From contig OY727096.1 of the NCBI GenBank assembly GCA_963402885.1, positions 1,488,001 through 1,552,000 of the forward strand: a DNA stretch of 64,000 nt, read 5' to 3'. This stretch comes from Antedon bifida. Its lineage: Eukaryota; Echinodermata; Crinoidea; Comatulida; Antedonidae. The translations under genes and the position numbers were made by a program. Shown here in pieces: positions 50,343 to 64,000 of this stretch. The notes below the pieces were generated by a model that was not told the DNA's origin, made no database searches, and saw only the letters and a program-made list of their open reading frames with translations. The first letter of the stretch is position 1, and the number at the start of each line of letters is the position of its first letter.

Positions 50343-50929
50343 ATTAAACTATAATGTAAATATCTTTTTTATAATGATACAAAATATGTTTCTGAGAGAG
50401 TGCAGATGGTCTTTTTATTATAAACAATCCAGTGTTTGTCCCCAAATTCTCTTGCACTATTAAACATAAAAAAGATTAGGGCATTTGAAATATTTTTATA
50501 CTTATTATTACTGTATTGGTAAAATTATGTGCCGAGAAATAACTGGTTTGATTCAACTATACTTTCGATACAAGTTTAGCCTATAGGGATCTTCACATAA
50601 TGTGTAGTTTATTATTGTTATTTAAGTGAATATGACGGGAATAAAGTGAAATGAAAATACAAATAAATTATCAACAGTATAGGTACGCATAGAGTTCCTT
50701 ATTTTGTCTTTGCACGTTTTTACTCGAAAACCCGCACGTTTTACTCGAAAACCCGCGACCGGCTAAATATCTCTTTATCATTACGTCATAATTATGTCAA
50801 AGGTTACCAAGAATACGGTCGGTGGTGGTGTTGTAGCGCGGCGAACGTACGTACGTGAGGAGATTTTCTAGGCCTAGCCTTCCTAGTAGTAATTAAAACA
50901 TGCTAGTAGGTGATCAGCAGTAGGTTAAC
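50343..50929. other. Short spacer between USPL1-like and FAM8A1-like genes
   Basis: Holds the USPL1 3' UTR with AATAAA at 50640-50645 and the FAM8A1 5' region. A GC-richer stretch around 50690-50880 (ACTCGAAAACCCGC repeats, GCGCGGCGAACGTACGTACG) is a likely CpG-bearing promoter. No TATA box is visible. Confidence 0.6.
50640..50645 (+). terminator. Candidate USPL1 poly(A) signal
   Basis: AATAAA about 300 bp after the USPL1 stop, the best placed hexamer in the short spacer. Confidence 0.5.
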
Positions 50930-53747
50930 ATGAAAGCACATAATAAAGACACAACTGGCTTACCTGACAGAAGTCAAGTAAATAACCATTGTCGACAAAC
51001 CATTGGAAATGGCTTTACAAACCTAGGATCGCCTAGGCCCAGCTCAAGAGAATTCAGTAGAGCAGTTGCAGAATGGGTTTGGCAGTATCAGATGCATTAT
51101 TTCTCCCGTACAAACTTTCCAGCTTACACTGACTTTGCTTCGACGGGAGGGCTACACTTTAGGGCTAATGCAGCCAGTAGTAATAATAATCTAAATGCAA
51201 ACGTAACATCACCAAGTTCTTCTTTAAATGGAAATCCTGTATTACCTAACCCACCTTTTCTAACCCCACCACCACCCCAGGCAGTCCATCATGATGCAAG
51301 AACTGACAACACCCACCAAAATACAGATCAATCCATTGGTAGGCTATGCAGTTTTTCATTATACCTATTTACTTCAATTATATAAACACACAAAGTCTCA
51401 TCATATTTTAATTAAATCGACTGGTTTCATCGAAAACTTTTTACTAGGCCTATGCTTTTTTGTTTGTTTATATTTTATTTAGCCAATTCATTTTTTAATC
51501 ATTGGCAATACAATGAATTAGGTCACAAACAAATGGGTATTGCCTGACCATGCAACCATTTTTCTAGTATGGGGATAGTTTTTCAGGGTTTTCTGAGGAA
51601 GTTCACTTGATATTTTATATGAGGTCCAGGAAAAGTCTGACCACCATTCTATGAGCAATTGTAATTGAATATCTGTTTTATTTATAGGTCAAGAGTTTAC
51701 TGTACCCTCACTGCATCGTAGATTGCTGGCAGAATTTATAGACTTCTTATTTTTATTTACAATGAAGCTGGTTGTCTCTGTGTTTATCATTGAATACATT
51801 GGAGTATCGTAAGTTAAAACATCAAATGTGGATGTGAAGCAGATTTTCCACTAGGCGAATTTGTTCGCACGAATCGAATGCGTCAGCTAAGATGCATACA
51901 TAGAGAAGGATTTGGAAGATGGAAACATGAATACGCATGTGTACAAGCTGACGCTTTCGCCTAGTGGAAAATCAGCTTTATACAGTCAATTCTCCCTCCC
52001 AATACTGGACAACTTTGGACAAATATGTCTGGTTTTCCGGAAAGTCTTGTATTCGGAATGTGTTATTAATGATAAAAATTAATTTGGGGCCTTTTGAACC
52101 TTGAGAAAAGTCTGGTATTGGAAAAGTTTCTGGTTTTCAGAGAGTCCAGTATTGGGGACGTCGACTTTATAAGGTTGTTGTATTAAATATGAATAAAAAG
52201 TATTTATTATTCAATCATAAAGTAATAATAATAACATATAATATATTATTTCATATAATTTTTGTTTTAAAAGAGACACGTCGAGTTTCATGATGAAATT
52301 CCTTGTAGAAGAGCTAGATGAACAGGCAACAATGGAGGATTTACAACAGATGTTGGTGATGGCGCTCCTGTACCGTCTCTTTGTTTGCATGTATGAGGTA
52401 AGTAATGCAAGGATGCATGATGATGTATGGTAGTGATGGGCTACCATTCATTTTAGGACCTACCTGTCTTAATTGTATTTAATCAGCCACCCAAAAATGC
52501 ATCCTAGGGTATGTTCAGATCCATGGAGTTATGCTTTTGTATCGGAAGCAATGTCATATTATAATTAGTGTCGTAACAGCGAAGCAGGTTTTCTTTAGGA
52601 ACTGAAGTTTCACCGATTTTAGGTGAACATCTGGTATGCAGGAGTAAATTTTATTGGTTAGAGGTCAAAATCGTTGATGCCTGACTTTCGTATCGTAAGC
52701 ATCGTTTACTAATCTTGTATTTTGAGCTTTCGTAATGAAAAAAAGATCATTGTCGTAAGAGGTGGCTTCCACTAATCTTTTCCTGGTTCAGACCTATGGA
52801 GTTGTACGCCGCGTACGAAAGAGAGCTTAACTACGTAGGTCTGAACAGGCCCTTAATAACCTAGTACTGGTATATATTTTATTTATCATCCATCCTGAAA
52901 AGCCTTGGTAAGTTAACCTCCAAATTCCAAGAAAAACTGTTTAGCACCTATTTTAAGTCGTTTAAAAGCCAAATTAGGTGAAGAATGTCTTTTGTTGATT
53001 TTGTATTCTAATGTTCATTGACCGTGTTCTCTTCCAGACAATTTTTGTAAAGACAACTTTAAGATTTGGAGGTGCAACTCCTGGCAAATACTTTATGGGG
53101 TTACGTGTTGTCACTTGTGATAGAGTACAAAGTGTAGGGGGTAACAAAGTGCTTGTACACCCTGCAGGAAATGTCAGCTTCACTCAGTATGTATCATTTT
53201 TAAAAGCTCTGTCTACACTATCAAACTTTATGTGACAAAAAAATGTGATGTGCCCATATATGGACAAGATGATGTCATATCACTACCATATTTGGGCACA
53301 TCACACTTTTTTGGTCTATCTGGTTTGATAGTGTAGATTTATTCATTTAAAGCAAAAAATACTTAAATTGTCTGTCAGACAATGGGTTTTGGTTAAAATT
53401 AACCATTTCGTTTTTAAAGTGAAATCATTATTTTTATGTGTTTTTTTTCACAAAACTGCAATATGGACTATTTAAAGTCTGATTTTAATAATCTTTATTT
53501 TTCATGTTTTTGGAGGACAATACATCTTTAATTGTCTTTAATTGTTAATTTGTTTAATATCCTTCGTTATTTCAGGTCATTTCTGCGGGCATTTATCAAG
53601 AACTTTTCTATGGCATTCTTTTTTCCTGTATGTATTACTGTGTTTTTTAATCCTAATTTTCGCGCAGCTTATGATGTTATTTGTCGAACTGTCGTGGTTT
53701 CAGATCCGAACTGGCCCCAGAATTTACGACGACATCGTAGACGGTAG
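50930..53747 (+). CDS. FAM8A1: FAM8A1-like RDD-domain membrane protein, 324 aa, five exons
   Basis: Exons 50930-51338, 51688-51808, 52274-52397, 53038-53186 and 53576-53747 join in frame and end in TAG. FAM8A1 is an ER membrane RDD-family protein that binds the HRD1 ubiquitin ligase and promotes ER-associated degradation. The N-terminal half (about 136 residues) is hydrophilic, with EFSRAVAEWVWQYQMHYF near residue 45 and a proline-rich end (FLTPPPPQA). The RDD domain begins SLHRRLLAEFIDFLFLFTMK, the R and D residues that name the family, and has three hydrophobic segments. It contains FGGATPGKYFMGLRVVTCD, the diagnostic P-G-K-x-x-x-G-L-R motif of RDD proteins. The C-terminus is short and basic (NLRRHRRR). 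The human protein is longer (about 410 aa) because of its N-terminal part. Confidence 0.93.
51837..51979. mobile_element. Palindromic MITE, family D (143 bp)
   Basis: AAGCAGATTTTCCACTAGGC and GCCTAGTGGAAAATCAGCTT are near-perfect inverted ends in FAM8A1 intron 2. Inner ends (GCGTCAGCT / AGCTGACGC) extend the palindrome. One copy only in this window. Confidence 0.75.
53203..53339. mobile_element. Family B palindromic MITE, copy 3
   Basis: AAAGCTCTGTCTACACTATC to GGTTTGATAGTGTAGA. It is inverted relative to the copy at 48107. It starts 17 bp after the donor of FAM8A1 exon 4 and directly abuts a family A fragment. Confidence 0.8.
53343..53532 (-). mobile_element. Family A MITE, copy 4 (one end missing)
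   Basis: Matches copy 1 from its middle (AATTGTCTGTCAGACAATGG) to the end GGACAATACATCTTTAAT. It stops 43 bp before FAM8A1 exon 5, so families B and A fill most of intron 4. Confidence 0.8.
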
Positions 53748-54276
53748 TTTGTTGTACTGATAATATACCTGATAATGCATTATTGTACTGATGATACACC
53801 TGCTGCCTTAAATGACACACCCCTACAGCTTTTATGGCTATCAATGCAGCTCAGACATACTCAACAGTCACTGATTGGTCAATATTAAGCTGCTGACAAG
53901 CTTAGCAGCCACTGATTGGGCAATATTAAGCTGATGACAAGCCAATAGTCATAACATGACCCAGGTCAGAGATTGTGGAGGAATCAAACCAATCCATGGT
54001 TATTTTAACAATGTGTGTAGGTGCTCATACTAACATATATGTATATATATAATTATTCTGAATAGGAGCATGAATATAGCTCCATGATAGGAAAGTTTTG
54101 TAATTTATTTATGTAAAAATGGATTCTACCCTTGGTGCAAAAAGGTGTTTATCGTGTAGCCAGGTTAAACAATAATTGTTATGATGTTATATTTCATATG
54201 TATTAAAAAGCACTCATCACACTCACAAATCTTGTCTTGTATGTGAATAACTTAACTATAAATGTTTGTTATTGCA

Positions 54277-54282
54277 ATAAAA
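54277..54282 (+). terminator. Candidate FAM8A1 poly(A) signal
   Basis: AATAAA in GCAATAAAACTGCAC, about 530 bp after the stop. Confidence 0.45.
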
Positions 54283-54907
54283 CTGCACTATAATTTAGCT
54301 GTCATTGAATGCACTAAGAACAAGCTGCTTGTAGTCTTCAAATCATGTCATTAAGTGGCACCAAAGTTAAATATATATATGAAATCCAACTCCTCCCCCT
54401 TCTTGTCTTTGTCTCTTTCTCATGGCCACTCTCCCTCTTTGAAAAGTGCTTATCTTTTGGAAATAGACAATGTGGCAGTATGTTTGTTTGCCTGTATTAC
54501 AATTTTAATCCAATCATTGAAACAATTAGTACTGATTAATTTAACAAACATAATTAAGCTGATTTGAACTGGGAACACAACACCTGAACTACCTAAAAGA
54601 TTACATCATGATTACATAGGCCTATATCGAGTTTAATTTTGAATTATCTTTGATAAAGCTTGTTTTTTTGGAATTTGGTCGCGCTGCACAATTTTCCACT
54701 ACGTGTCAGAAACGCGATAGAATAGAAAAAAAAATCCCCTAGTGGACAGCAAGCTAAAGTGTCGGTATTTGGAGACTACGTGATTGTTTAGAAATGGCAC
54801 TACATGTTGAAGTGCTTCCAGAACAATATACAAAAGAGAGCTGCTTCTAACTAAAATAGAATATACTTTTTTAGGACACCGAGTCATGTTTCTAGACCCA
54901 CAGACGT

Positions 54908-55051
54908 AAAGCTTGGTTCCCACGAGAGACGCGCAACGCAAGAACGTAGACGCAACTTACGAAAGCCAGTTGACCAATGACAAGTAACAGTTCGATTAAT
55001 CCATCGCTTGTGATTGGTCAAATCACTTGCGTCGAATCGGGACCAAGCTTT
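54908..55051. mobile_element. Family C palindromic MITE, copy 1
   Basis: AAAGCTTGGTTCCCACGAGA to GAATCGGGACCAAGCTTT. The arms hold ACGCAACGCAAGAACGTA and the CCAAT-bearing pair TTGACCAATGACAAG / CTTGTGATTGGTCAA. The other copies are at 57286 and 60202. Confidence 0.8.
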
Positions 55052-55598
55052 GTTTAGAATTAATTTTAAAATTTCCTTTTAATTATTCATCATTGCGTTT
55101 TTGGCACATGTTACAAATGTTTTTAATGTTTGTTAATTCGGCCTTTCATTTTTTTTTTCAGCTTTTATAATAGTTAAAGTTTTAGCAGGGAAGAGTGCAA
55201 TTTTATCTCTTCCCGGGATTTACAGTTTACAGCACCGTTTCAAATCCTTAAAAAATACTTATATATTAAAAATAATCGCTAAAATTGATAATATATATGT
55301 AAATGTATGTATTTTACATACAATATGGCAAGGCCAACCTTAGTGCACATTGGTTTGATTGAAAATATATCTAGGACATCTAGGGTATTTTTCAAAGCGA
55401 TGACTCTACTGCTGAGGGGTGAAGATATGGGAAAAACGACAACTGTTTCTTTCATTTGCGTCAGCAATATGTAGATAGCGTAATAATGCATCTTGATAAA
55501 ACCGAACTAATTGACGAAAACAGCTTGCCCGATGCTTTAAATAAAGCTCGCGTGGAGCCATTCGTTACTCTTTCCGGAACGAAGACCCGTACTGGTAC

Positions 55599-59191
<3,593 letters not shown>

Positions 59192-59575
59192 TACTTTAAA
59201 TGTTTCACTAAACCTTCAGACAAAGACAACAAAAACAACTAGAGAGTAGTTTAATCAAATTCAAATAATCATTGGCACCTGAAGTAACGAAGTTTACGCG
59301 CGCGGGCGTTGCATGACGTCATTGATTGCGTCTTTGCAGGAAACCCAAGATTTACTTTGAAACAACTTTTGTGAAGCGCGTCAAACTTCTCTTCATAGTG
59401 TCACAAAAGATCAATTAAATATTGAAATTGTCTTAATAATCTGTTTTTTTTTATAATTTTACAAAAATTCATAAGCCAAAACTAATTTCTATTGAATTTT
59501 AACTTGAAAACACATATTTTTATTTCAGGCAATTGTCAATTACAGTATTACTTTGTTCTGAATATTAAGTGCAAA

Positions 59576-59581
59576 AATAAA
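59576..59581 (+). terminator. Protease gene poly(A) signal
   Basis: AATAAA followed by a GT/T-rich stretch (TGTATGTCTTGTTGTCTTG), about 385 bp after the stop. A classic cleavage context. Confidence 0.65.
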
Positions 59582-60201
59582 ATGTATGTCTTGTTGTCTT
59601 GTAATGATGTTTTTACGGTTCTCAGAGATTTGTGTTAAAGGTTTTTAAAAATATTATTTCATAAAGTAAGTTATGGGGTGTGGGGGTTTTTTTGTTCAAT
59701 TTATTATATACTTTCGCCTTGTTATGGAAAATTTGATTGAATGGCATTTTTAAATATTATTTATAATGACACTGTGTTTTGAAACAGTAATCTTATTGAC
59801 TATCTTAAAATATAGATGACCTACTACACAATTAAAATGTATGGAAAAAAAACAGGGAAGAGTGAAACACTCCTAAGATATCGAATCTTTATTTATTTAT
59901 CTTTATACAGGATTACACAATCAGGTAAAATAAAACCTGTTTTGCATTGTGATCCTGTCTTGAATACGAAAAAAAAATGAGGAAAAAAGTTTAGTTCTGT
60001 GAATCGCACTGACAGTGAAGCACGTTAAAAAACTGACGACGAAAATTGCGCGTCCAACCTCCCTACGAATCTTTTCTTAAGCCTACTGTGTACGACATGA
60101 TAGTAAATTCGTATGACATAATTCACAAATTCATTAATGTGAAAGAAAATAAAGAATGCAAACAATTTTTTATTTAATGAAAATTTGCTTTGTGCGCAGT
60201 A

Positions 60202-60362
60202 CAGCTTGGTTCCCACTAGCGACGCAACGCAAGGACGTAACGCAACGTAAGTGATTTGACCAATCACAAGCGATGGATTATTCGAACAGTGGCTTATCAT
60301 TGGTCAACTCGCTTGCGTTGCGCGTACGTCCTTGCGTTGTGTCTCTAGTGGGAACCACGCTT
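60202..60362. mobile_element. Family C palindromic MITE, copy 3
   Basis: CAGCTTGGTTCCCACTAGCG to CTAGTGGGAACCACGCTTA. The arms contain ACGCAACGCAAGGACGTA and its inverse. Confidence 0.85.
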
Positions 60363-60797
60363 ACGCGCACTTTTTTGTGTACTACGTGAATCGTAGTATT
60401 ACGTCGTGAAGATTGAACCGTTCGTGCTTTCATTAAGTTTATTAGCTAAAACATCTGTCACGAAACCTCGCAATGCACCAAATAGAAACGACGGTTTAAT
60501 AAAAATTTAATATTATGGATTTATGTAAAACATATGGAATATTATAACGAATATGGTGACAGGGACTGATATATTGGTAAAATATTCAATTAATATTATT
60601 ATGATGCCGTATGAATAATTTACAGCATGTTTATAAAAACAGACGGTTATTATTTTGTTTAATTAAAAATATTCATAGTAGTAATTACACAATATCCTAT
60701 TATATGATGAACACAACTAGGCTATATTGTGCTGTACACACGACATCATCAATTGCACATACATTAAAAAAAATAGCATATTAAAAAGTGAACATAC

Positions 60798-60959
60798 AAA
60801 CTAGTTGACAAAAATAGTGCGATGTGCCCAAATATGCTAGTGATATGGTCAAATATGGTAGTTATGTGGTCAAATATGGTAGTGATGTGACATCATCATG
60901 TCCATATATAGGCACATCACATTTTATAGTCACATAAAGTTTGATAGTGTAAGGCTTTA
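60798..60959. mobile_element. Family B palindromic MITE, copy 4
   Basis: AAACTAGTTGACAAAAATAG to AAAGTTTGATAGTGTAAGGC. The centre has three tandem ATGGTCAAATATGGTAGT-like words, as in copy 2. Confidence 0.75.
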
Positions 60960-61019
60960 TATGTTGCATTAGGGTAGATCTTCCCTGTTTGCAAGATTCG
61001 AATGATGAAGAGGATTTCA

Positions 61020-61276
61020 TTTTTTTTTTAAATGTTTTTATTTATTTATTTTGTTTCATTTGATTAGTATGATTGCTACAATGTATTATTTTTTTTTAAT
61101 TTATCTTTTTTTTTGTGTTTTTGTTTGTTTATCAATGTGTTCATGACGATTTGTCATGTAAGTTTAATCATCATTTACTTTTTTAAATGTTGTTGTTTAT
61201 TTTGTATGAACGCATCACCGAAAGGTGTGTTCCACAGATTCTAAAGTGAGTACCAATAAAATACTGAAATACTGAG
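61020..61276 (+). mobile_element. LINE-type 3' tail (CR1-like)
   Basis: A T-rich stretch, then AACGCATCACCGAAAGGTGTG (hairpin), AATAAAATACTG and the direct octamer-like repeat AATACTGAAATACTGA. Short terminal repeats of this kind mark CR1-type 3' ends. Confidence 0.45.
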
Positions 61277-61403
61277 GTCGAATGCATGCGGAAAACGCGA
61301 CGGGATTTATTTATATCCTCCCCGTGTTAAGATCGTCTACGTCAAAAAGTGACGTACCGACCCTATTCATTATAGTGTTCTATTTTGCGACACTAAATCC
61401 ACA

Positions 61404-61481
61404 ATGGGTGGAGACACCGCTTTCACTGTTGGTGAATTGACAGACCGTGGCTTTATTGATAATCCCGCTATAGAAAGTTAG
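61404..61481 (+). other. Short open frame, 25 codons
   Basis: ATGGGTGGAGAC opens a frame that ends at TAG (MGGDTAFTVGELTDRGFIDN then PAIES). The context ACAATGG is good for initiation. A possible donor, GAAA|GTTAGT, lies at its end, so it might also be a small coding exon. No family is recognised. Confidence 0.2.
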
Positions 61482-61616
61482 TTTAATGAATCGCTTCAGC
61501 GAGTCTTTTCAAAAGCGGTTATATTTTATCGTTCACGTACATACCTCTAATTAATAGCTGTGTAATTCTGAATTTGAACAATCGTAACCTAAAGACAGTA
61601 TAGGTATGTCGTAGCA

Positions 61617-63864
61617 ATGGCACCAAGCAAGTTTACGTTTTGTGTGATATTTGGATTGCTTTTACCTGTATTAATTAGTAAGTGTTTTGAATAATTCATA
61701 TATTTTACGATTTCAAGATAATTTGAGGTTATCTTATTGTAAGATTCAATCGCCTATACTTTTAGTGTGTCCTCTGTTCACGTAGGTTGACTCATCTGAA
61801 TCCTGTTTTTGCAATGTGTACCCACTTGAGTGTCCCTTTGCTTTACAACAAACATTCTTTTATAATTAGCTACAGTAGACATTTGATTTCATTACATAGA
61901 TATCGTATTGTATTTTTCTCTCTTTTGTATAAATTAGTATTTTCCTAATTGTTACACTGATTCGTATTTAAAAAAAGAACCTTAGTTTAAGTGGCAACTA
62001 TAATTGTTAGACGAACTTGATTGATAATGATACGTAGTGAATCACGTTGTTGTATATTCAAATTATGTGTAGCCTATATCAATTGGTTTCCTTTATGAAG
62101 ATACACAATACGACGTTCATGTAGATATCTTTTAGGCCTATTCACTTTTTCCAAAGATTAAAATGGGAAATTTAGTGGTTTTCAATTCCAGGAAAAGGGT
62201 GTTGTGTATTTTTACTATAATTATTGATGTTTCTAAATTCCGGATCCGATGCATCCGGATTGAATTTTTTTCATTTATTCCGGTTAAAAAATACAAAGAC
62301 GAAATCATCAAACAAAACAAGTATGTTTATTCATATGTGTAAAGAATGAATACACTGAGAGCCGGAGAAGCACGGGACTCGCGGCGGAAGTAAAATTCTA
62401 TATTTTTTATGTCTTTACCACTTGTATCATATTAGGGTAAGGCAAGTTAGATTTCATAAAACTAACTAAAATTAACAATTGATTTTTGAAAATGCATACT
62501 TTCGATTCAAAACGTTTTTATTCACCAAATTTTGGGTGTGCTATAATACCTATTTGAATCGCCGGACTTAAAGTCGTACCTTGTTTTTTTATTTTTAGTA
62601 TTGTGATTAACATAGCTATAGAAAATCAGCACTGGTGATTTATTCTTAAGCTTTAACCAAATCTCCCTTTTACATCGTAATCCTTTTTTTAAGAATCCTT
62701 CAATTGATTGAAAACTACTGTATGTAATTGTATGCGTCCCTGGCGGTTATAATAGGGAGCATTTCGTGGAGTTGATATGGTGCGTGCACGTAGGCCTCCA
62801 ACTCGCGTGGAGTCAACTTTTGTATCTGTCCCAATACAACTCATTGAGGTTATGTCACTTAATTTTAATGAAGCAACCTACCACCGTCATCATCATTGAA
62901 TTTGCTCCTGATCGATAAGTCCTATATTAAAACTGTTATTAAATTTAATAAAATATTAATTTGTGATATCGTAAACACTGTAAAAACACTATTGTTAAAA
63001 AGTTTCCTTATGGTTATGTCAATAAGAGCCATACAGTTGATTGAATGAAGACCATATGGTACGTGCGCGCGAATACGTATCTCTTTTCAACGGCATGGAA
63101 GCCATCTCGGCAAGCAATGACCTACCTACTACTCGGATCATTGTAGGATTTTTGAAACACACAGCAGATTATTTCAGCATGTATTACTACAATATAAATA
63201 TTTCAGTGACTATATTTACAGTATATCGCAAACAATATTTTAGAAAAACATTTTGTTTGTTTGAATATCTTCCGTTATATTTCCAGACACAGCATGTTTT
63301 TCTTTTACAGGAATCAATATATTTCGCGCCAATCAAACATTTATCTTGACTTCGATTGGTTGCGCATTTTTTTTTCGCGTCAGGAACTTATATTAATACA
63401 TGCGCATAAACCAATTCACTGTATTGCAATTCTCCATTTAATGGATGTTAAGATTAGTTGCGCGGCCATATAGATTCTATAGAAAAGAAGAAACATTCTA
63501 TAGACAATAAATTATTTATTATCAAACAATACTTAGTGACCATGTTTTGTTTGTTTTTTTAAATATATTTACCTTTACCAATAGCGAATGTATTAATATG
63601 ATTTATACTGCAATTGAAATGTACCACTTGACGTGTTAGGATTAGTTTCATTTCTGTGATATTTAGTATATACTATTTTGTCCTCCTGTTTTGTTAGGCG
63701 TCCCTGACAAAAGCATTTGCTTTCTTGGTGCCGCCACTTTTATTAGAAATAGCCTACATGTTTATTATGCGGATGATGAAATAAATTCTATAGAAATTGA
63801 AATAGGTTTTCATGGAAATTTTGTACTTCTTAAATACCACAGAGCTCTATACAATTTTCTATAA
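61617..63864 (+). CDS. Candidate small secreted protein: signal-peptide exon plus a possible second exon
   Basis: Exon 1 (61617-61677) reads MAPSKFTFCVIFGLLLPVLI, a good signal peptide in a GCAATGG context, and ends in phase 1 at A|GTAAGT, like the protease first exon. The acceptor TTTTGTTAG|GCGTCCC at 63697 has a pyrimidine tract and matching phase. It gives SVPDKSICFLGAATFIRNSL and continues open to TAA at 63862-63864 (about 75 residues in total). No family is recognised. The second exon may belong to a larger gene continuing beyond the window, or may be a chance frame; exon 1 is the safer part. Confidence 0.35.
61678..63697. other. Probable intron or intergenic DNA after the signal-peptide exon
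   Basis: AT-rich with no recognised repeats apart from CTATAG palindromes near 63470. The open frames here, including one of 102 codons at 63041, have no recognisable similarity or splice context. Confidence 0.4.
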
Positions 63865-63895
63865 AACTCTATAGAATACTATAGAACGTTTTTGT
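63470..63895. repeat. Cluster of TTCTATAGAA palindromes
   Basis: TTCTATAGAA or one-base variants occur near 63474, 63497, 63787 and 63862-63886. The last group reads CTCTATAGAATACTATAGAAC. They could be ends of a degenerate inverted-repeat element or a simple AT-rich repeat. Confidence 0.5.
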
Positions 63896-64000
63896 AAATG
63901 ATCATACTCTTTAAAAAATAACCAACAGAAAATTCTTCGAATATTGAATTTGATTCTGACAGTCGTTATCCTTAGGCTAATGCAATTGTTGTTTAATAGA

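Larger units (their letters stand above)
53748..55598. other. Intergenic region between FAM8A1-like and protease genes
   Basis: Contains the FAM8A1 3' UTR with a direct repeat at about 53866-53950 (CACTGATTGG / CAATATTAAGCTG twice), AATAAA at 54277-54282, a family C MITE at 54908-55051 and the protease promoter. No further gene is supported. Confidence 0.55.
59192..61616. other. Intergenic region after the protease gene
   Basis: Contains the protease 3' UTR and poly(A) signal (59576), family C copy 3, family B copy 4, a LINE-type tail (61020-61276) and a short open frame at 61404. No other gene is supported. Confidence 0.6.

Noticed and set aside
60025-60300. Minus-strand frame of 91 codons
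   Set aside because: Runs through family C copy 3; part of its sequence (GTKLYC) recurs in the frame at 54699-54941, which also crosses a family C copy, so it is repeat-derived.
63041-63349. Open frame of 102 codons
   Set aside because: No recognisable domain and AT-rich composition like the surrounding non-coding DNA; no splice or promoter support.

Overview
This is an intron-rich animal nuclear genome segment. It is AT-rich, its exons are small and carry standard GT-AG splice sites, and it is full of short palindromic DNA transposons, SINEs and LINE tails. All four recognisable genes lie on the + strand. Their exon-intron style and the repeat families (LINE tails, frequent TAGGCCTA palindromes) suggest a non-vertebrate deuterostome such as an echinoderm. 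That placement is inference, not proof.

Layout. Bases 1-4818 are non-coding and repeat-rich. Bases 4819-44202 hold most of a giant gene orthologous to vertebrate RNF213 (mysterin). I assembled 73 exons by hand. They keep one open reading frame throughout (13,173 nt, 4,390 residues plus stop). They contain an AAA2-type P-loop, complete AAA3 and AAA4 Walker A and B motifs, a C3HC4 RING, an RZ finger and a conserved C-terminus. The N-terminal exons must lie before the window. Bases 46931-50342 encode a five-exon USPL1-type SUMO isopeptidase (776 aa). Bases 50930-53747 encode a five-exon FAM8A1 / RDD-family membrane protein (324 aa). Bases 55599-59191 encode a five-exon secreted trypsin-like serine protease (273 aa). 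From 61617 a further gene may start with a signal-peptide exon.

Three neighbouring genes belong to ubiquitin, SUMO or ER-associated degradation biology: an E3 ligase, a SUMO protease and a Hrd1-complex factor. This may be coincidence. No operon-like arrangement is visible, and each of the last three complete genes has its own poly(A) signal.

The introns and spacers carry at least five multi-copy or long-TIR element families. One has about six copies with ends AAAGATGTATTGTCCCCC, one insertion is nested inside another, and some copies lie within 20-45 bp of a splice acceptor. The most distinctive gene-level features are: a 90-bp in-frame tandem duplication in RNF213 exon 27 whose second copy appears to supply the splice donor; a 103-bp tandem duplication that copies the RNF213 C-terminus just past its stop; a GC-AG intron; and a RING finger with extra residues between Cys3 and His. 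I found no bacterial-type system, CRISPR array or rRNA/tRNA gene.
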